Part shown: positions 44,149 to 57,600 of the stretch, piece by piece
How positions within the stretch are numbered: the stretch's first letter is position 1
How the letters are laid out: each line of letters begins with the position of its first letter
Source: Gracilaria gracilis
Lineage: Eukaryota > Rhodophyta > Florideophyceae > Gracilariales > Gracilariaceae
Length of the DNA: 64,000 nucleotides
Direction of reading: 5' to 3'
NCBI GenBank assembly: GCA_030374805.1
Contig: JARGSG010000082.1
Span: 286,346-350,345 of the forward strand
Notes under the pieces: generated by a model
Seen by the model: the letters and a program-made list of their open reading frames with translations, nothing else
Databases searched by the model: none
Told to the model about the DNA's origin: nothing
Translations under genes and position numbers: made by a program

Positions 44149-44649
44149 GTTCCTTTTCCCCACCCCCACCGCACCGCCTGTTCCCAATTCCCGACATATC
44201 AAACACACTCCCGTTACATCGACAAGCGAATTATTGCCTCGACGCTTTATCCTTCTTATTCCTAGGACGCGACTACTCTCCCTTGAGCAACAGCGAAACA
44301 AACTCTTCAACGTTTCCTTTGCTGAAAGTAGTGCAAGCATCCGTTATCAATCGCATTCAATCGTACCAACACGAGTTCGACTCTATCCTTCTTCCTCAAC
44401 ATCAAAACTTCGTCGCCCAGTTCCATCTCTGGGTCCAGCCTACAAGTCAATGAAAGATTATATCACCATTTCAATAACCCGGTGAGGTCCTTTGATAGAA
44501 ACGTTTTCAAGCCCATAATCCCGCAGCGTCTCGCCCTGCCACCGCCTCAACCTACACCTTCCCCATAAAGAGCACAATTATGGATGTCATGAATAGATAA
44601 GAATCTCACTCCACTTTTCTCGAATAATAATCCTCAAGGCTTCTATCAC

Positions 44650-45308
44650 ATGCTTCTCAGGCAACTTGGAATCTCTGGCAGAGCATGCGGGCCTCAATCC
44701 CTGCCTCCTCAAATTCTTCATGCTAGCAGAGCCCAGTACACCGAGTTCCTGCGAAGAGCCGATCCGTCTGGAATGTTACGGTGGTCAGTGACTTCTCAGG
44801 AAGAATCGCAGTACTCTGTGCTGACCGACAAACTAGATATTACCCGCTTTTCGGTCACAAAATCAGAGCAGGAGGACCGTCTCATATCATGGCCTAGGAT
44901 CCAAAATGAGCTTCTTCTGGATCCACCTTACACTCCCTTGCCAGACCCCAGTCTTTCAGCTCCATCGACACAAGCAGAGCATCTCTCTCTGGTTTCTTCT
45001 TCTATGTCGAAAATATGTTGCATAATATAACTCTTCCAGAGGATATGTCACGTTTGTTTCCAATGCCAAAACTCCATTTGGAGGAGCGTGCCCCAGCTCT
45101 TGTTTCCTCATTGCGTAAGAAGATCTCAGAGACCAGCGAAAATGCACGCATCTTCCTGAGACCATGCCAGGCCACAGTGCCACTGGGATTTAAACGGTCG
45201 GTTTACATAGCGCACCCCTTTGCCTCTGCTCTACTGCAAGAATCCTTTCATATTTTCAAGCAGTCTCGGCTTACAGCCTCATCAGCCGCATCCCTTACCC
45301 CTTGCCGA
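44650..45308 (+). pseudogene. RT-like fragment of the YR retroelement
   Basis: Frame 1: DITRFSVTKSEQEDRLISWP and RIQNELLLDPPYTPLPDPS, then a frame change near 44955 to frame 3: SSIDTSRASLSGFFFYVENM, ITLPEDMSRLFPMPKL, FLRPCQATVPLGFKRSVYIA. The series (R-L-I..P..N, then a D..S-F-F-Y-x-x-L-P step, then V-P-x-G-F..) recalls divergent reverse transcriptases of protist retroelements. The catalytic YxDD is not reached, because the satellite array begins at about 45309. Confidence 0.4.
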
Positions 45309-45787
45309 AATCGTGAATGTGATGTTCTGGAAGTTGAAGGGTAGGCTCCAGAAATGTTCTGCAGTTTGGTGGAGAGGCACAAAAGGTTGTATGAAGGTTG
45401 TTGTAGGCACTCCAGAAGAGGTCGAGGACTCGGTTTTTTAGAAGGCGACATAATGAATGTAATGTTCTGGAAGTTGATGTGCAGGTCTCAGAAATGTTCT
45501 GTAGTTTGATGGAGGAGGACAACAAGTGGTGCGCAGGTTGATGGATGCACTGCAGAAGAGGGCGAGGACTCGCTTTTTTAGTGGCCGACATAGTGAATGT
45601 AATGTTCTGGAAGTTGATGCGCAGGCTTCAGAAGTGTTTTGTAGTGAACTTAATGTTCTGGACGTTGATTGGCAGGTTCCAGAAGTGTTGTGTAGTTTGG
45701 TGGAGAGGCACAAGAAGTGGCGCAGAGGTTGATGGATGCACTCCAGAAGAGGGCGAGGACTCGCTTTTTTTTTGTGGCTGACATAGT

Positions 45788-46215
45788 GAATGTAATGTTC
45801 TGGAAGTTGAAGGGCAGGCTCCAGAAGTGTTTTCTAGTTTGGTGGAGAAGCACAAGAAGTGGTGCAGAAGTTGATGGATGCACTCCAGAGGAGGACGGGG
45901 ACTCGCTTTTTCTAGTGGATGACATAATGAATGTAATGTTCTGGCAGTTGATGGGCAGGGTCCAGAAGTGTTTTGTAGTTTTCTGGAGAGGGACAAGAAG
46001 TGGGGCGGAGGTTGATGGATGTACTCCAGAAAAAGGCGGGGACTCCCTTTTTCTGGTGGCCGACATAGTTAATGTAATGTTCAAGAAGTTGATGATCAAA
46101 CTCCAGAAGTGATTTGTAGTTTGGTGGAGAGGCACAGGAAGTGGTGCGGAGGTGGTTGGATGCCCTCCTGAACTGGTCGAAAACTCTCTTTTTCTAGTGG
46201 CCGACATAGTGAATG
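45788..46215. repeat. Segment S, copy 1 of four within the array
   Basis: About 430 bp with diagnostic TTCAAGAAGTTGATGATCAA and GGTTGGATGCCCTCCTGAAC. Further copies are at 55066-55497, 55823-56251 and 58776-59205. Confidence 0.75.
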
Positions 46216-46440
46216 TAATGTTCTGGAAGTTGATGGGCAGGCTCCAGAAGTGTTTTGTTGTTTGGTATAGAGGCACAAGAAGTGGTGCAGAAGTTGATGG
46301 ATGCACTCCAGAGGAGGGCAAGAACTCGCTTTTTCTAGTGGACGAAATCGTGAATGTAATGTTCTGGGAGTTGATGGGCAGGCTCCAGAAGTGTCCTGTA
46401 GTTTTGTGGAAAGGCACAAGAAGTGGTGCGGAGGTTGATG

Positions 46441-47290
46441 GATGCACTCCAGAGGAGGGCGAGAACTCGCTTCTTCAGTGGCCGACATAGTGAATGTAAT
46501 GTTCTGGAAGTTAATGCGCAGGGTAGAGAAGTGTTCTGTAGTTTGGTCGAGAGGAACAAGAAGAGGTGCGGAGGTTGATAAATGCACTCCAGAAGAGGGC
46601 GAGTACTCGCTTTTTTTAGTGGCCGACATAGTGAATGTAATGTTCTGGAAGTTGATGCGCAGGCTTCAGAAGTGTTTTGTAGTGAACTTAATGTGCTGGA
46701 AGTTGATGGGCAGGCTCCAGAAGTGTTCTGTAGTTTGGTGGAGAGGCACAAGAAGTGGTGCAGAGGTTGACGGATGCCCTCCAGAACAGGGCGAGGACTC
46801 GCTTTTTGTAGTGGCCGACATAATGAATGTAATGCTCTGGAAGTTGAAGGGCAGGCTCCAGAAGTGTTTTCTAGTTTGGTGGAGATGCACAAGATGTGGT
46901 ACAGAGGTTGATGGATGCACTCCAGAGGAGGGCGGGGACTCTTTTTTCTAGTGGCCGAGATAGTTAATGCAACGTGGGGGGAGTTGATGGGCTGGCTCCA
47001 GAAGTGTCCTGTAGTGAATGTAGTTTGCTGGACGTTGATGGGCAGGATCCAGAAGTGTTTTGTAGTTTTGTGCAGGGGCACAAGAAGTGGTGCAGAGGTT
47101 GATGGATGCACTCCAGGACAGGGCGAGGACTCGCTTTTTGTTGTGGCCGACATAACGAATGTAATGTTCTGGAAGTTGATGGGCAGGCTCCAGAAGGGTT
47201 GTGTAGTTTGGTGGAGTGGCACAAGAAGTGATGCAGAGGATGATGGATGCACTCCAGAGGAGGCCGAAGATCGCTTTTACTAGTGGACTA
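46441..47290. repeat. Segment T, copy 1; copy 2 at 56760-57745
   Basis: Both copies share rare variants such as GTTAATGCGCAGGGTAGAGA and GTTAATGCAACG before GGGGGGAGTTGATGGG. This shows duplication of a multi-unit block rather than of single units. Copy 2 has an extra unit near 57060-57200. Confidence 0.7.
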
Positions 47291-47699
47291 CATAGTGAAT
47301 GTAATGTTCTGGGAGTTGATAGGCAGGCTCCAGAAGTGTTCTGTAGTAAATGTAATGTTCTGGGAGTTGATGGGCAGGCTCCAGATGTGTTCTGTAGTGA
47401 ATGTAATGTGCTGGACGTTGATAGGCAGGGTCCAGAAGTGTTGTGTAGTTTTGTGGAGAGGCACAAGAAGTTGTGCGGGGGTGGATGGATGCACTCCAGA
47501 GGAGGGCAAGGACTCGCTTTTTCTAGTGGACGACATATTGAATGTAATGTTCTGGGAGTTGATGGGCAGTCTTCAGAAATGTTCTGTAGGGAATATAATG
47601 TGCTGGAAGTTGATGGGCAGTGTCCAGAAGTGTTTTGTAGCTTTGTGGAGAGGCACAAGAAGTGGTGCGGAGGTTGATGGATGCACTCCAGAGGAGGGC

Positions 47700-50600
47700 A
47701 AGGACTCGCTTTTTCTAGTGGACGACATAGTGAATGTAATGTTCTGGGAGTTGATGGGCAGGGTCCAGAAGTGTTCTGTAGTGAATGTAATGTGCTGGGA
47801 GTTGATGGGCAGGGTCCAGAAGTGTTTTGTAGTTTTTGTGGAGAGGCACAAGAAATGGTGCGGAGGTTCATGGATGCACTCCAGAGGAGGGCAAGGACTC
47901 GTTTTTTCTAGTGGACGAGTGGACGACATAGTGAATGTAATGTTCTGGGAGTTGATGGGCAGGCTCCAGAAGTGTTCTGTAGTGAATGTAATGTGCTGGA
48001 AGTTGATGGGGCAGGGTCCAGAAGTGTTTTGTAGTTTTGTGGAGAGGCACAAGAAGTGGTGCGGAGGTTGATGGATGCACTCCAGAGGAGGGCAAGGACT
48101 CGTTTTTTCTAGTGGACGACATAGTGAATGTAATGTTCTGGGAGTTGATGGGCAGGCTCCAGAAGTGTTCTGTAGTGAATGTAATGTGCTGGAAGTTGAT
48201 GGGCAGGGTCCAGAAGTGTTTTGTAGTTTTGTGGAGAGGCACAAGAAGTGGTGCGGAGGTTGATGGATGCACTCCAGAGGAGGGCAAGGACTCGCTTTTT
48301 CTAGTGGACGACATAGTGAATGTAATGTTCTGGGAGTTGATGGGCAGGGTCCAGAAGTGTTCTGTAGTGAATGTAATGTGCTGGAAGTTGATGGGCAGGG
48401 TCCAGAAGTGTTTTGTAGTTTTGTGGAGAGGGCACAAGAAGTGGTGCGGAGGTTGATGGATGCACTCCAGAGGAGGGCAAGGACTCGTTTTTTCTAGTGG
48501 ACGAGTGGACGACATAGTGAATGTAATGTTCTGGGAGTTGATGGGCAGGCTCCAGAAGTGTTCTGTAGTGAATGTAATGTGCTGGAAGTTGATGGGCAGG
48601 GTCCAGAAGTGTTTTGTAGTTTTGTGGAGAGGCACAAGAAGTGGTGCGGAGGTTGATGGATGCACTCCAGAGGAGGGCAAGGACTCGTTTTTTTCTAGTG
48701 GACGACATAGTGAATGTAATGTTCTGGGAGTTGATGGGCAGGCTCCAGAAGTGTTCTGTAGTGAATGTAATGTGCTGGAAGTTGATGGGCAGGGTCCAGA
48801 AGTGTTTTGTAGTTTTGTGGAGAGGCACAAGAAGTGGTGCGGAGGTTGATGGATGCACTCCAGAGGAGGGCAAGGACTCGTTTTTTCTAGTGGACGACAT
48901 AGTGAATGTAATGTTCTGGGAGTTGATGGGCAGGGTCCAGAAGAGTTCTGTAGTGAATGTAATGTGCTGGAAGTTGATGGGCAGGGTCCAGAAGTGTTTT
49001 GTAGTTTTGTGGAGAGGCACAAGAAGTGGTGCGGAGGTTGATGGATGCACTCCAGAGGAGGGCAAGGACTCGCTTTTTCTAGTGGACGACATAGTGAATG
49101 TAATGTTCTGGGAGTTGATGGGCAGGCTCCAGAAGTGTTCTGTAGTGAATGTAATGTGCTGGAAGTTGATGGGCAGGCTCCAGAAGCGTTCTCTAGTGAA
49201 TGTGATGTGCTGGAAGTTGATGGGCAGGGTCCAGAAGTGTTTTGTAGTTTTGTGAAGAGGCACAAGAAGTGGTGCGGAGGTTGATGGATGCACTCCAGTG
49301 AAGGGCAAGGACTCGTTTTTTTCTAGTGGACGACATAGTGAATGTAATGTTCTGGGAGCTGAAGGGGCAGGCTCCAGAAGTGTTCTGTAGTGAATGTAAT
49401 GTGCTGGAAGTTGATGGGCAGGGTCCAGAAGTGTTTTGTAGTTTTGTGGAGAGGCACAAGAAGTGGTGCGGAGGTTGATGGATGCACTCCAGAGGAGGGC
49501 GAGGACTCGCTTTTTCTAGTGGACGACATAGTGAATGTAATGTTCTGGGAGTTGTTGGGCAGGGTCCAGAAGTGTTCTGTAGTGAATGTAATGTGCTGGA
49601 AGTTGATGGGCAGGGTCCAGAAGTGTTTTGTAGTTTTGTGGAGAGGCACAAGAAGTGTGCGGAGGTTGATGGATGCACTCCAGAGGAGGGCAAGGACTCG
49701 TTTTTTCTAGTGGACGACATAGTGAATGTAATGTTCTGGGAGTTGATGGGCAGGGGTCCAGAAGTGTTCTGTAGTGAATGTAATGTGCTGGAAGTTGATG
49801 GGGCAGGGTCCAGAAGTGTTTTGTAGTTTTGTGGAGAGGCACAAGAAGTGGTGCGGAGGTTGATGGATGCACTCCAGAGGAGGGCAAGGACTCGCTTTTT
49901 CTAGTGGACGACATAGTGAATGTAATGTTCTGGGAGTTGATGGGCAGGCTCCAGAAGTGTTCTGTATTGAATGTAATGTGCTGGAAGTTGATGGGCAGGG
50001 TCCAGAAGTGTTTTGTAGTTTTGTGGAGAGGCACAAGAAGTGGTGCGGAGGTTGATGGATGCACTCCAGAGGAGGGCAAGGACTCGCTTTTTCTAGTGGA
50101 CGACATAGAGAATGTAATGTTCTGGGAGTTGATGGGCAGGGTCCAGAAGTGTTCTGTAGTGAATGTAATGTGCTGGAAGTAGATGGGCAGGGTCCAGAAG
50201 TGTTTTGTAGTTTTGTGGAGAGGCACAAGAAGTGGTGCGGAGGTTGATGGATGCACTCCAGAGGAGGGCAAGGACTCGTTTTTTCTAGTGGACGACATAG
50301 TGAATGTAATGTTCTGGGAGTTGATGGGCAGGCTCCAGAAGTGTTCTGTAGTGAATGTAATGTGCTGGAAGTTGATGGGCAGGGTCCAGAAGTGTTTTGT
50401 AGTTTTGTGGAGAGGCACAAGAAGTGGTGCGGAGGTTGATGGATGCACTCCAGAGGAGGGCAAGGACTCGCTTTTTCTAGTGGACGACATAGTGAATGTA
50501 ATGTTCTGGGAGTTGATGGGCAGGCTCCAGAAGTGTTCTGTAGTGAATGTAATGTGCTGGAAGTTGATGGGCAGGGTCCAGAAGTGTTTTGTAGTTTTGT

Positions 50601-53600
50601 GGAGAGGCACAAGAAGTGGTGCGGAGGTTGATGGATGCACTCCAGAGGAGGGCAAGGACTCGCTTTTTCTAGTGGACGACATAGTGAATGTAATGTTCTG
50701 GGAGTTGATGGGCAGGCTCCAGAAGTGTTCTGTAGTGAATGTAATGTGCTGGAAGTAGATGGGCAGGGTCCAGAAGTGTTTTGTAGTTTTGTGGAGAGGC
50801 ACAAGAAGTGGTGCGGAGGTTGATGGATGCACTCCAGAGGAGGGCAAGGACTCGTTTTTTCTAGTGGACGACATAGTGAATGTAATGTTCTGGGAGTTGA
50901 TGGGCAGGCTCCAGAAGTGTTCTCTAGTGAATGTAATGTGCTGGAAGTTGATGGGCAGGGTCCAGAAGTGTTTTGTAGTTTTGTGGAGAGGCACAAGAAG
51001 TGGTGCGGAGGTTGATGGATGCACTCCAGAGGAGGGCAAGGACTCGTTTTTTCTAGTGGACGACATAGTGAATGTAATGTTCTGGGAGCTGATGGGCAGG
51101 GACCAGAAGTGTTCTGTAGTGAATGTAATGTGCTGGAAGTTGATGGGCAGGGTCCAGAAGTGTTTTGTAGTTTTGTTGAGAGGGCACAAGAAGTGGTGCG
51201 GAGGTTGATGGATGCACTCCAGAGGAGGGCAAGGACTCGTTTTTTCTAGTGGACGACATAGTGAATGTAATGTTCTGGGAGTTGATGGGCAGGCTCCAGA
51301 AGTGTTCTGTAGTGAATGTAATGTGCTGGAAGTTGATGGGCAGGGTCCAGAAGTGTTTTGTAGTTTTGTGGAGAGGCACAAGAAGTGGTGCGGAGGTTGA
51401 TGGATGCACTCCAGAGGAGGGCAGTAGGACTCGCTTTTTCTAGTGGACGACATAGTGAATGTAATGTTCTGGGAGTTGATGGGCAGGCTCCAGAAGTGTT
51501 CTGTAGTGAATGTAATGTGCTGGAAGTTGATGGGCAGGGTCCAGAAGTGTTTTGTAGTTTTGTGGAGAGGCACAAGAAGTGGTGCGGAGGTTGATGGATG
51601 CACTCCAGAGGAGGGCAAGGACTCGTTTTTTCTAGTGGACGACATAGTGAATGTAATGTTCTGGGAGTTGATGGGCAGGCTCCAGAAGTGTTCTGTAGTG
51701 AATGTAATGTGCTGGAAGTTGATGGGCAGGGTCCAGAAGTGTTTTGTAGTTTTGTGGAGAGGCACAAGAAGTGGTGCGGAGGTTGATGGATGCACTCCAG
51801 AGGAGGGCAAGGACTCGCTTTTTCTAGTGGACGACATAGTGAATGTAATGTTCTGGGAGCTGATGGGCAGGCTCCAGAAGTGTTCTGTAGTGAATGTAAT
51901 GTGCTGGAAGTTGATGGGCAGGGTCCAGAAGTGTTTTGTAGTTTTGTGGAGAGGCACAAGAAGTGGTGCGGAGGTTGATGGATGCACTCCAGAGGAGGGC
52001 AAGGACTCGCTTTTTCTAGTCGACGACATAGTGAATGTAATGTTCTGGGAGTTGATGGGCAGGGTCCAGAAGTGTTCTGTAGTGAATGTAATGTGCTGGA
52101 AGTTGATGGGCAGGGTCCAGAAGTGTTTTGTAGTTTTGTGGAGAGGCACAAGAAGTGGTGCGGAGGTTGATGGATGCACTCCAGAGGAGGGCAAGGACTC
52201 GCTTTTTTCTAGTGGACGACATAGTGAATGTAATGTTCTGGGAGTTGATGGGCAGGCTCCAGAAGTGTTCTGTAGTGAATGTAATGTGCTGGAAGTTGAT
52301 GGGCAGGGTCCAGAAGTGTTTTGTAGTTTTGTGGAGAGGCACAAGAAGTGGTGCGGAGGTTGATGGATGCACTCCAGAGGAGGGCAAGGACTCGTTTTTT
52401 CTAGTGGACGACATAGTGAATGTAATGTTCTGGGAGTTGATGGGCAGGCTCCAGAAGTGTTCTGTAGTGAATGTAATGTGCTGGAAGTTGATGGGCAGGG
52501 TCCAGAAGTGTTTTGTAGTTTTGTTGAGAGGCACAAGAAGTGGTGCGGAGGTTGATGGATGCACTCCAGAGGAGGGCAAGGACTCGTTTTTTCTAGTGGA
52601 CGACATAGTGAATGTAATGTTCTGGGAGTTGATGGGCAGGGTCCAGAAGTGTTCTGTAGTGAATGTAATGTGCTGGAAGTTGATGGGCAGGGTCCAGAAG
52701 TGTTTTGTAGTTTTGTGGAGAGGCACAAGAAGTGGTGCGGAGGTTGATGGATGCACTCCAGAGGAGGGCAAGGACTCGTTTTTTCTAGTGGACGACATAG
52801 TGAATGTAATGTTCTGGGAGTTGATCGGCAGGCTCCAGAAGTGTTCTGTAGTGAATGTAATGTGCTGGAAGTTGATGGGCAGGGTCCAGAAGTGTTTTGT
52901 AGTTTTGTGGAGAGGCACAAGAAGTGGTGCGGAGGTTGATGGATGCACTCCAGAGGAGGGCAAGGACTCGTTTTTTCTAGTGGACGACATAGTGAATGTA
53001 ATGTTCTGGGAGCTGATGGGCAGGCTCCAGAAGTGTTCTGTAGTGAATGTAATGTGCTGGAAGTTGATGGGCAGGGTCCAGAAGTGTTTTGTAGTTTTGT
53101 TGAGAGGCACAAGAAGTGGTGCGGAGGTTGATGGATGCACTCCAGAGGAGGGCAAGGACTCGTTTTTTCTAGTGGACGACATAGTGAATGTAATGTTCTG
53201 GGAGTTGATGGGCAGGCTCCAGAAGTGTTCTGTAGTGAATGTAATGTGCTGGAAGTTGATGGGCAGGGTCCAGAAGTGTTTTGTAGTTTTGTGGAGAGGC
53301 ACAAGAAGTGGTGCGGAGGTTGATGGATGCACTCCAGAGGAGGGCAAGGACTCGCTTTTTCTAGTGGACGACATAGTGAATGTAATGTTCTGGGAGTTGA
53401 TGGGCAGGCTCCAGAAGTGTTCTGTAGTGAATGTAATGTGCTGGAAGTTGATGGGCAGGGTCCAGAAGTGTTTTGTAGTTTTGTGGAGAGGCACAAGAAG
53501 TGGTGCGGAGGTTGATGGATGCACTCCAGAGGAGGGCAAGGACTCGCTTTTTCTAGTGGACGACATAGTGAATGTAATGTTCTGGGAGTTGATGGGCAGG

Positions 53601-54670
53601 CTCCAGAAGTGTTCTGTAGTGAATGTAATGTGCTGGAAGTAGATGGGCAGGGTCCAGAAGTGTTTTGTAGTTTTGTGGAGAGGCACAAGAAGTGGTGCGG
53701 AGGTTGATGGATGCACTCCAGAGGAGGGCAAGGACTCGTTTTTTCTAGTGGACGACATAGTGAATGTAATGTTCTGGGAGTTGATGGGCAGGGTCCAGAA
53801 GTGTTCTGTAGTGAATGTAATGTGCTGGAAGTTGATGGGCAGGGTCCAGAAGTGTTTTGTAGTTTTGTTGAGAGGCACAAGAAGTGGTGCGGAGGTTGAT
53901 GGATGCACTCCAGAGGAGGGCAAGGACTCGTTTTTTCTAGTGGACGACATAGTGAATGTAATGTTCTGGGAGTTGATGGGCAGGGTCCAGAAGTGTTCTC
54001 TAGTGAATGTAATGTGCTGGAAGTTGATGGGCAGGGTCCAGAAGTGTTTTGTAGTTTTGTGGAGAGGCACAAGAAGTGGTGCGGAGGTTGATGGATGCAC
54101 TCCAGAGGAGGGCAAGGACTCGCTTTTTCTAGTGGACGACATAGTGAATGTAATGTTCTGGGAGTTGATGGGCAGGCTCCAGAAGTGTCCTGTAGTGAAT
54201 GTAATGTGCTGGAAGTTGATGGGCAGGGTCCAGAAGTGTTTTGTAGTTTTGTGGAGAGGCACAAGAAGTGGTGCGGAGGTTGATGGATGCACTCCAGAGG
54301 AGGGCAAGGACTCGCTTTTTCTAGTGGACGACATAGTGAATGTAATGTTCTGGGAGTTGATGGGCAGGCTCCAGAAGTGTTCTGTAGTGAATGTAATGTG
54401 CTGGAAGTTGATGGGCAGGGTCCAGAAGTGTTTTGTAGTTTTGTGGAGAGGCACAAGAAGTGGTGCGGAGGTTGATGGATGCACTCCAGAGGAGGGCAAG
54501 GACTCGCTTTTTCTAGTGGACGACATAGTGAATGTAATGTTCTGGGAGTTGATGGGCAGGGTCCAGAAGTGTTCTGTAGTGAATGTAATGTGCTGGAAGT
54601 TGATGGGCAGGGTCCAGAAGTGTTTTGTAGTTTTGTGGAGAGGGACAAGAAGTGGTGCGGAGGTTGATGG
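47700..54670. repeat. Homogenised 192-bp part of the array
   Basis: Nearly identical 192-bp units in a row, for example landmarks at 49867, 50059, 50251, 50443, 50635 and 50827. Differences are a few recurrent substitutions (CTCGC/CTCGT, GCTCCAG/GGTCCAG). One 243-bp unit sits at 49045 and a 294-bp unit at 54671 marks the right end. Confidence 0.9.
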
Positions 54671-57600
54671 ATGCACTCCAGAAGAGGGCGAGGACTCGCT
54701 TTTTCTAGTGGACGACATAGTGAATGTAATGTTCTGGGAGTTGATGGGCAGGCTCCAGAAGTGTTCTGTAGTGAATGTAATGTGCTGGGAGTTGATGGGC
54801 AGGCTCCAGAAGTGTTCTGTAGTAAATGCAATGTTCTGAGAGTTGATGGGCAGGCTCCAGATGTGTTCTGTAGTGAATGTAATGTGCTGGACGTTGATGG
54901 GCAGGGTCCAGAAGTGTTTTGTAGTTTTGTGGAGAGGCACAAGAAGTGGTGCGGAGGTTGATGGATGCACTCCAGAGGAGGGCAAGGACTCGCTTTTTCT
55001 AGTGGACGACATAGTGAATGTAATGTTCTGGGAGTTGATGGGCAGGCTCCAGAAGTGTTCTGTAGTGAATGTAATGTGCTGGAAGTTGAAGGGCAGGCTC
55101 CAGAAGTGTTTTCTAGTTTGGTGGAGAAGCACAAGAAGTGGTGCAGAAGTTGATGGATGCACTCCAGAGGAGGGCGGGGACTCGCTTTTTCTAGTGGATG
55201 ACATAATGAATGTAATGTTCTGGGAGTTGATGGGCAGGGTCCAGAAGTGTTTTGTAGTTTTCTGGAGAGGGACAAGAAGTGGGGCGGAGGTTGATGGATG
55301 TACTCCAGAAGAAGGCGGGGACTCCCTTTTTCTGGTGGCCGACATAGTTAATGTAATGTTCAAGAAGTTGATGATCAAACTCCAGAAGTGAGTTGTAGTT
55401 TGGTGGAGAGGCACAGGAAGTGGTGCGGAGGTGGTTGGATGCCCTCCTGAACTGGTCGAAAACTCTCTTTTTCTAGTGGCCGACATAGTGAATGTAATGT
55501 TCTGGAAGTTGATGGGAAGGCTCCACAAGTGTTTTGTAGTTTGGGGGAGAAGCACAAGAAGTGGTGCAGAAGTTGATGGATGCACTCCAGAGGAGGGCAA
55601 GAACTCGCTTTTTCTAGTGGACGAAATCGTGAATGTAATGTTATGGGAGTTGATGTGCAGGCTCCAGAAGTGTTCTGTGGTGAATCTATTGTGCTGTACG
55701 TTTATGGGCAGGGTCCAGAAGTGTTTTATAGTTTGGTGGAGAGGCAAAAGAAGTGTTGCAGAGGTTGATGGATGCACTCCAGAAGAGGGCGAGGACTCGC
55801 TTTTTTTTGGTGGCTGACATAGTGAATGTAATGTGCTGGAAGTTGAAGGGCAGGCTCCAGAAGTGTTTTCTAGTTTGGTGGAGAAGCACAAGAAGTGGTG
55901 CAGAAGTTGATGGATGCACTCCAGAGGAGGGCGGGGACTCGCTTTTTCTAGTGGATGACATAATGAATGTAATGTTCTGGGAGTTGATGGGCAGGGTCCA
56001 GAAGTGTTTTGTAGTTTTCTGGAGAGGGACAAGAAGTGGGGCGGAGGTTGATGGATGTACTCCAGAAGAAGGCGGGGACTCCCTTTTTCTGGTGGCCGAC
56101 ATAGTTAATGTAATGTTCAAGAAGTTGATGATCAAACTCCAGAAGTGATTTGTAGTTTGGTGGAGAGGCACAGGAAGTGGTGCGGAGGTGGTTGGATGCC
56201 CTCCTGAACTGGTCGAAAACCCTCTTTTTCTAGTGGCCGACATAGTGAATGTAATGTTCTGGGAGTTGATGGGCAGGCTCCAGAAGTGTTTTGTAGTTTG
56301 GTATAGAGGCACAAGAAGTGGTGCAGAAGTTGATGGATGCACTCCAAAAGAGGGCGGGAACTCTTCTTTTCCAGTGGCCGACATAATGAACGTAATGTTC
56401 TGGAAGTTGATGGCCAGGCTGCAAAAGGGTTTTGTAGTTTGGTGGAGAGGCACAAGAAGTGGTGCAGAGGTTGATGGATGCACTTCAGAAGAGGGCGGGG
56501 ACCCTCTTCTTCTAGTGGCCGACATAGTGAATGTAATTTTCTGGGAGTTGTTGGGCAGGCTCCAGAAGTGTTCTGCAGTTTGGTGGAGAGGCACAAAACG
56601 TTGTATGAAGGTTGTTGTAGGCACTCCAGAAGAGGTCGAGGACTCGGTTTTTTTAGAAGGCGACATAGTGAATGTAATGTTCTGGATTTCGATGTGCAGG
56701 CCTCAGAAATGTTCTGTAGTTTGATGGAGGAGGACAAGAAGAGGTGCGCAGGTTAATGGATGCACTGCAGAAGAGGGCGAGAACTCGCTTCTTCAGTGGC
56801 CGACATAGTGAATGTAATGTTCTGGAAGTTAATGCGCAGGGTAGAGAAGTGTTCTGTAGTTTGGTCGAGAGGAACAAGAAGAGGTGCGGAGGTTGATAAA
56901 TTCACTCCAGAAGAGGGCGAGGACTCGCTTTTTTTATTGGCCGACATAGTGAATGTAATGTTCTGGAAGTTGATGCGCAGGCTTCAGAAGTGTTTTGTAG
57001 TGAATATAATGTTCTGAACGTTGATTGGCAGGTTCCAGAAGTGATGTTTAGTTTGGTGGAAAGGCACAAGAAGTGGTGCAGAGGTTGATGGATGCACCCC
57101 AGAAGAGGGCGGGACTCGCTTTTTTTAGTGGCCGACATAGTGAAGGTAATATTGTGGACGTTGATTGGCAGGCTCCAGAAGTGTCCTGTAGTTTGGTGGA
57201 GAGGCACAAGACGTGGTGCAGAGGTTGATGGATGCCCTCCAGAACACGGCGAGGACTCGCTTTTTGTAGGGGCCGACATAATGAATGTAATGCTCTGGAA
57301 GTTGAAGGGCAGGCTCCAGAAGTGTTTTCTAGTTTGGTGGAGATGCACAAGACGTGGTACAGAGGTTGATGGATGCACTCCAGAGGAGGGCGGGGCCTCT
57401 TTTTTCTAGTGGCCGAGATAGTTAATGCAACGAGGGGGGAGTTGATGGGCTGGCTCCAGAAGTGTCCTGTAGTGAATGTAGTTTGCTGGACGTTGATGGG
57501 CAGGATCCAGAAGTGTTTTGTAGTTTTGTGCACGGGCACAAGAAGTGGTGCAGAAGTTGATCGATGCACTCCAAGACAGGACGAGGACTCGCTTTTTGTA

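Larger units (their letters stand above)
45309..47700. repeat. Left divergent part of the array, mostly 141-bp units
   Basis: Units are about 141 bp (for example landmarks at 45871 and 46012) and differ from each other at many positions. Some 243-bp units occur (landmarks at 47242 and 47486). This part looks like the old form of the array. Confidence 0.8.

Noticed and set aside
49516..55275. 1919-codon minus-strand reading frame as a giant repetitive protein gene
   Set aside because: It is a direct result of a satellite unit that is a multiple of three. Overlapping frames on the same and opposite strand are just as open, and there is no start context or promoter.
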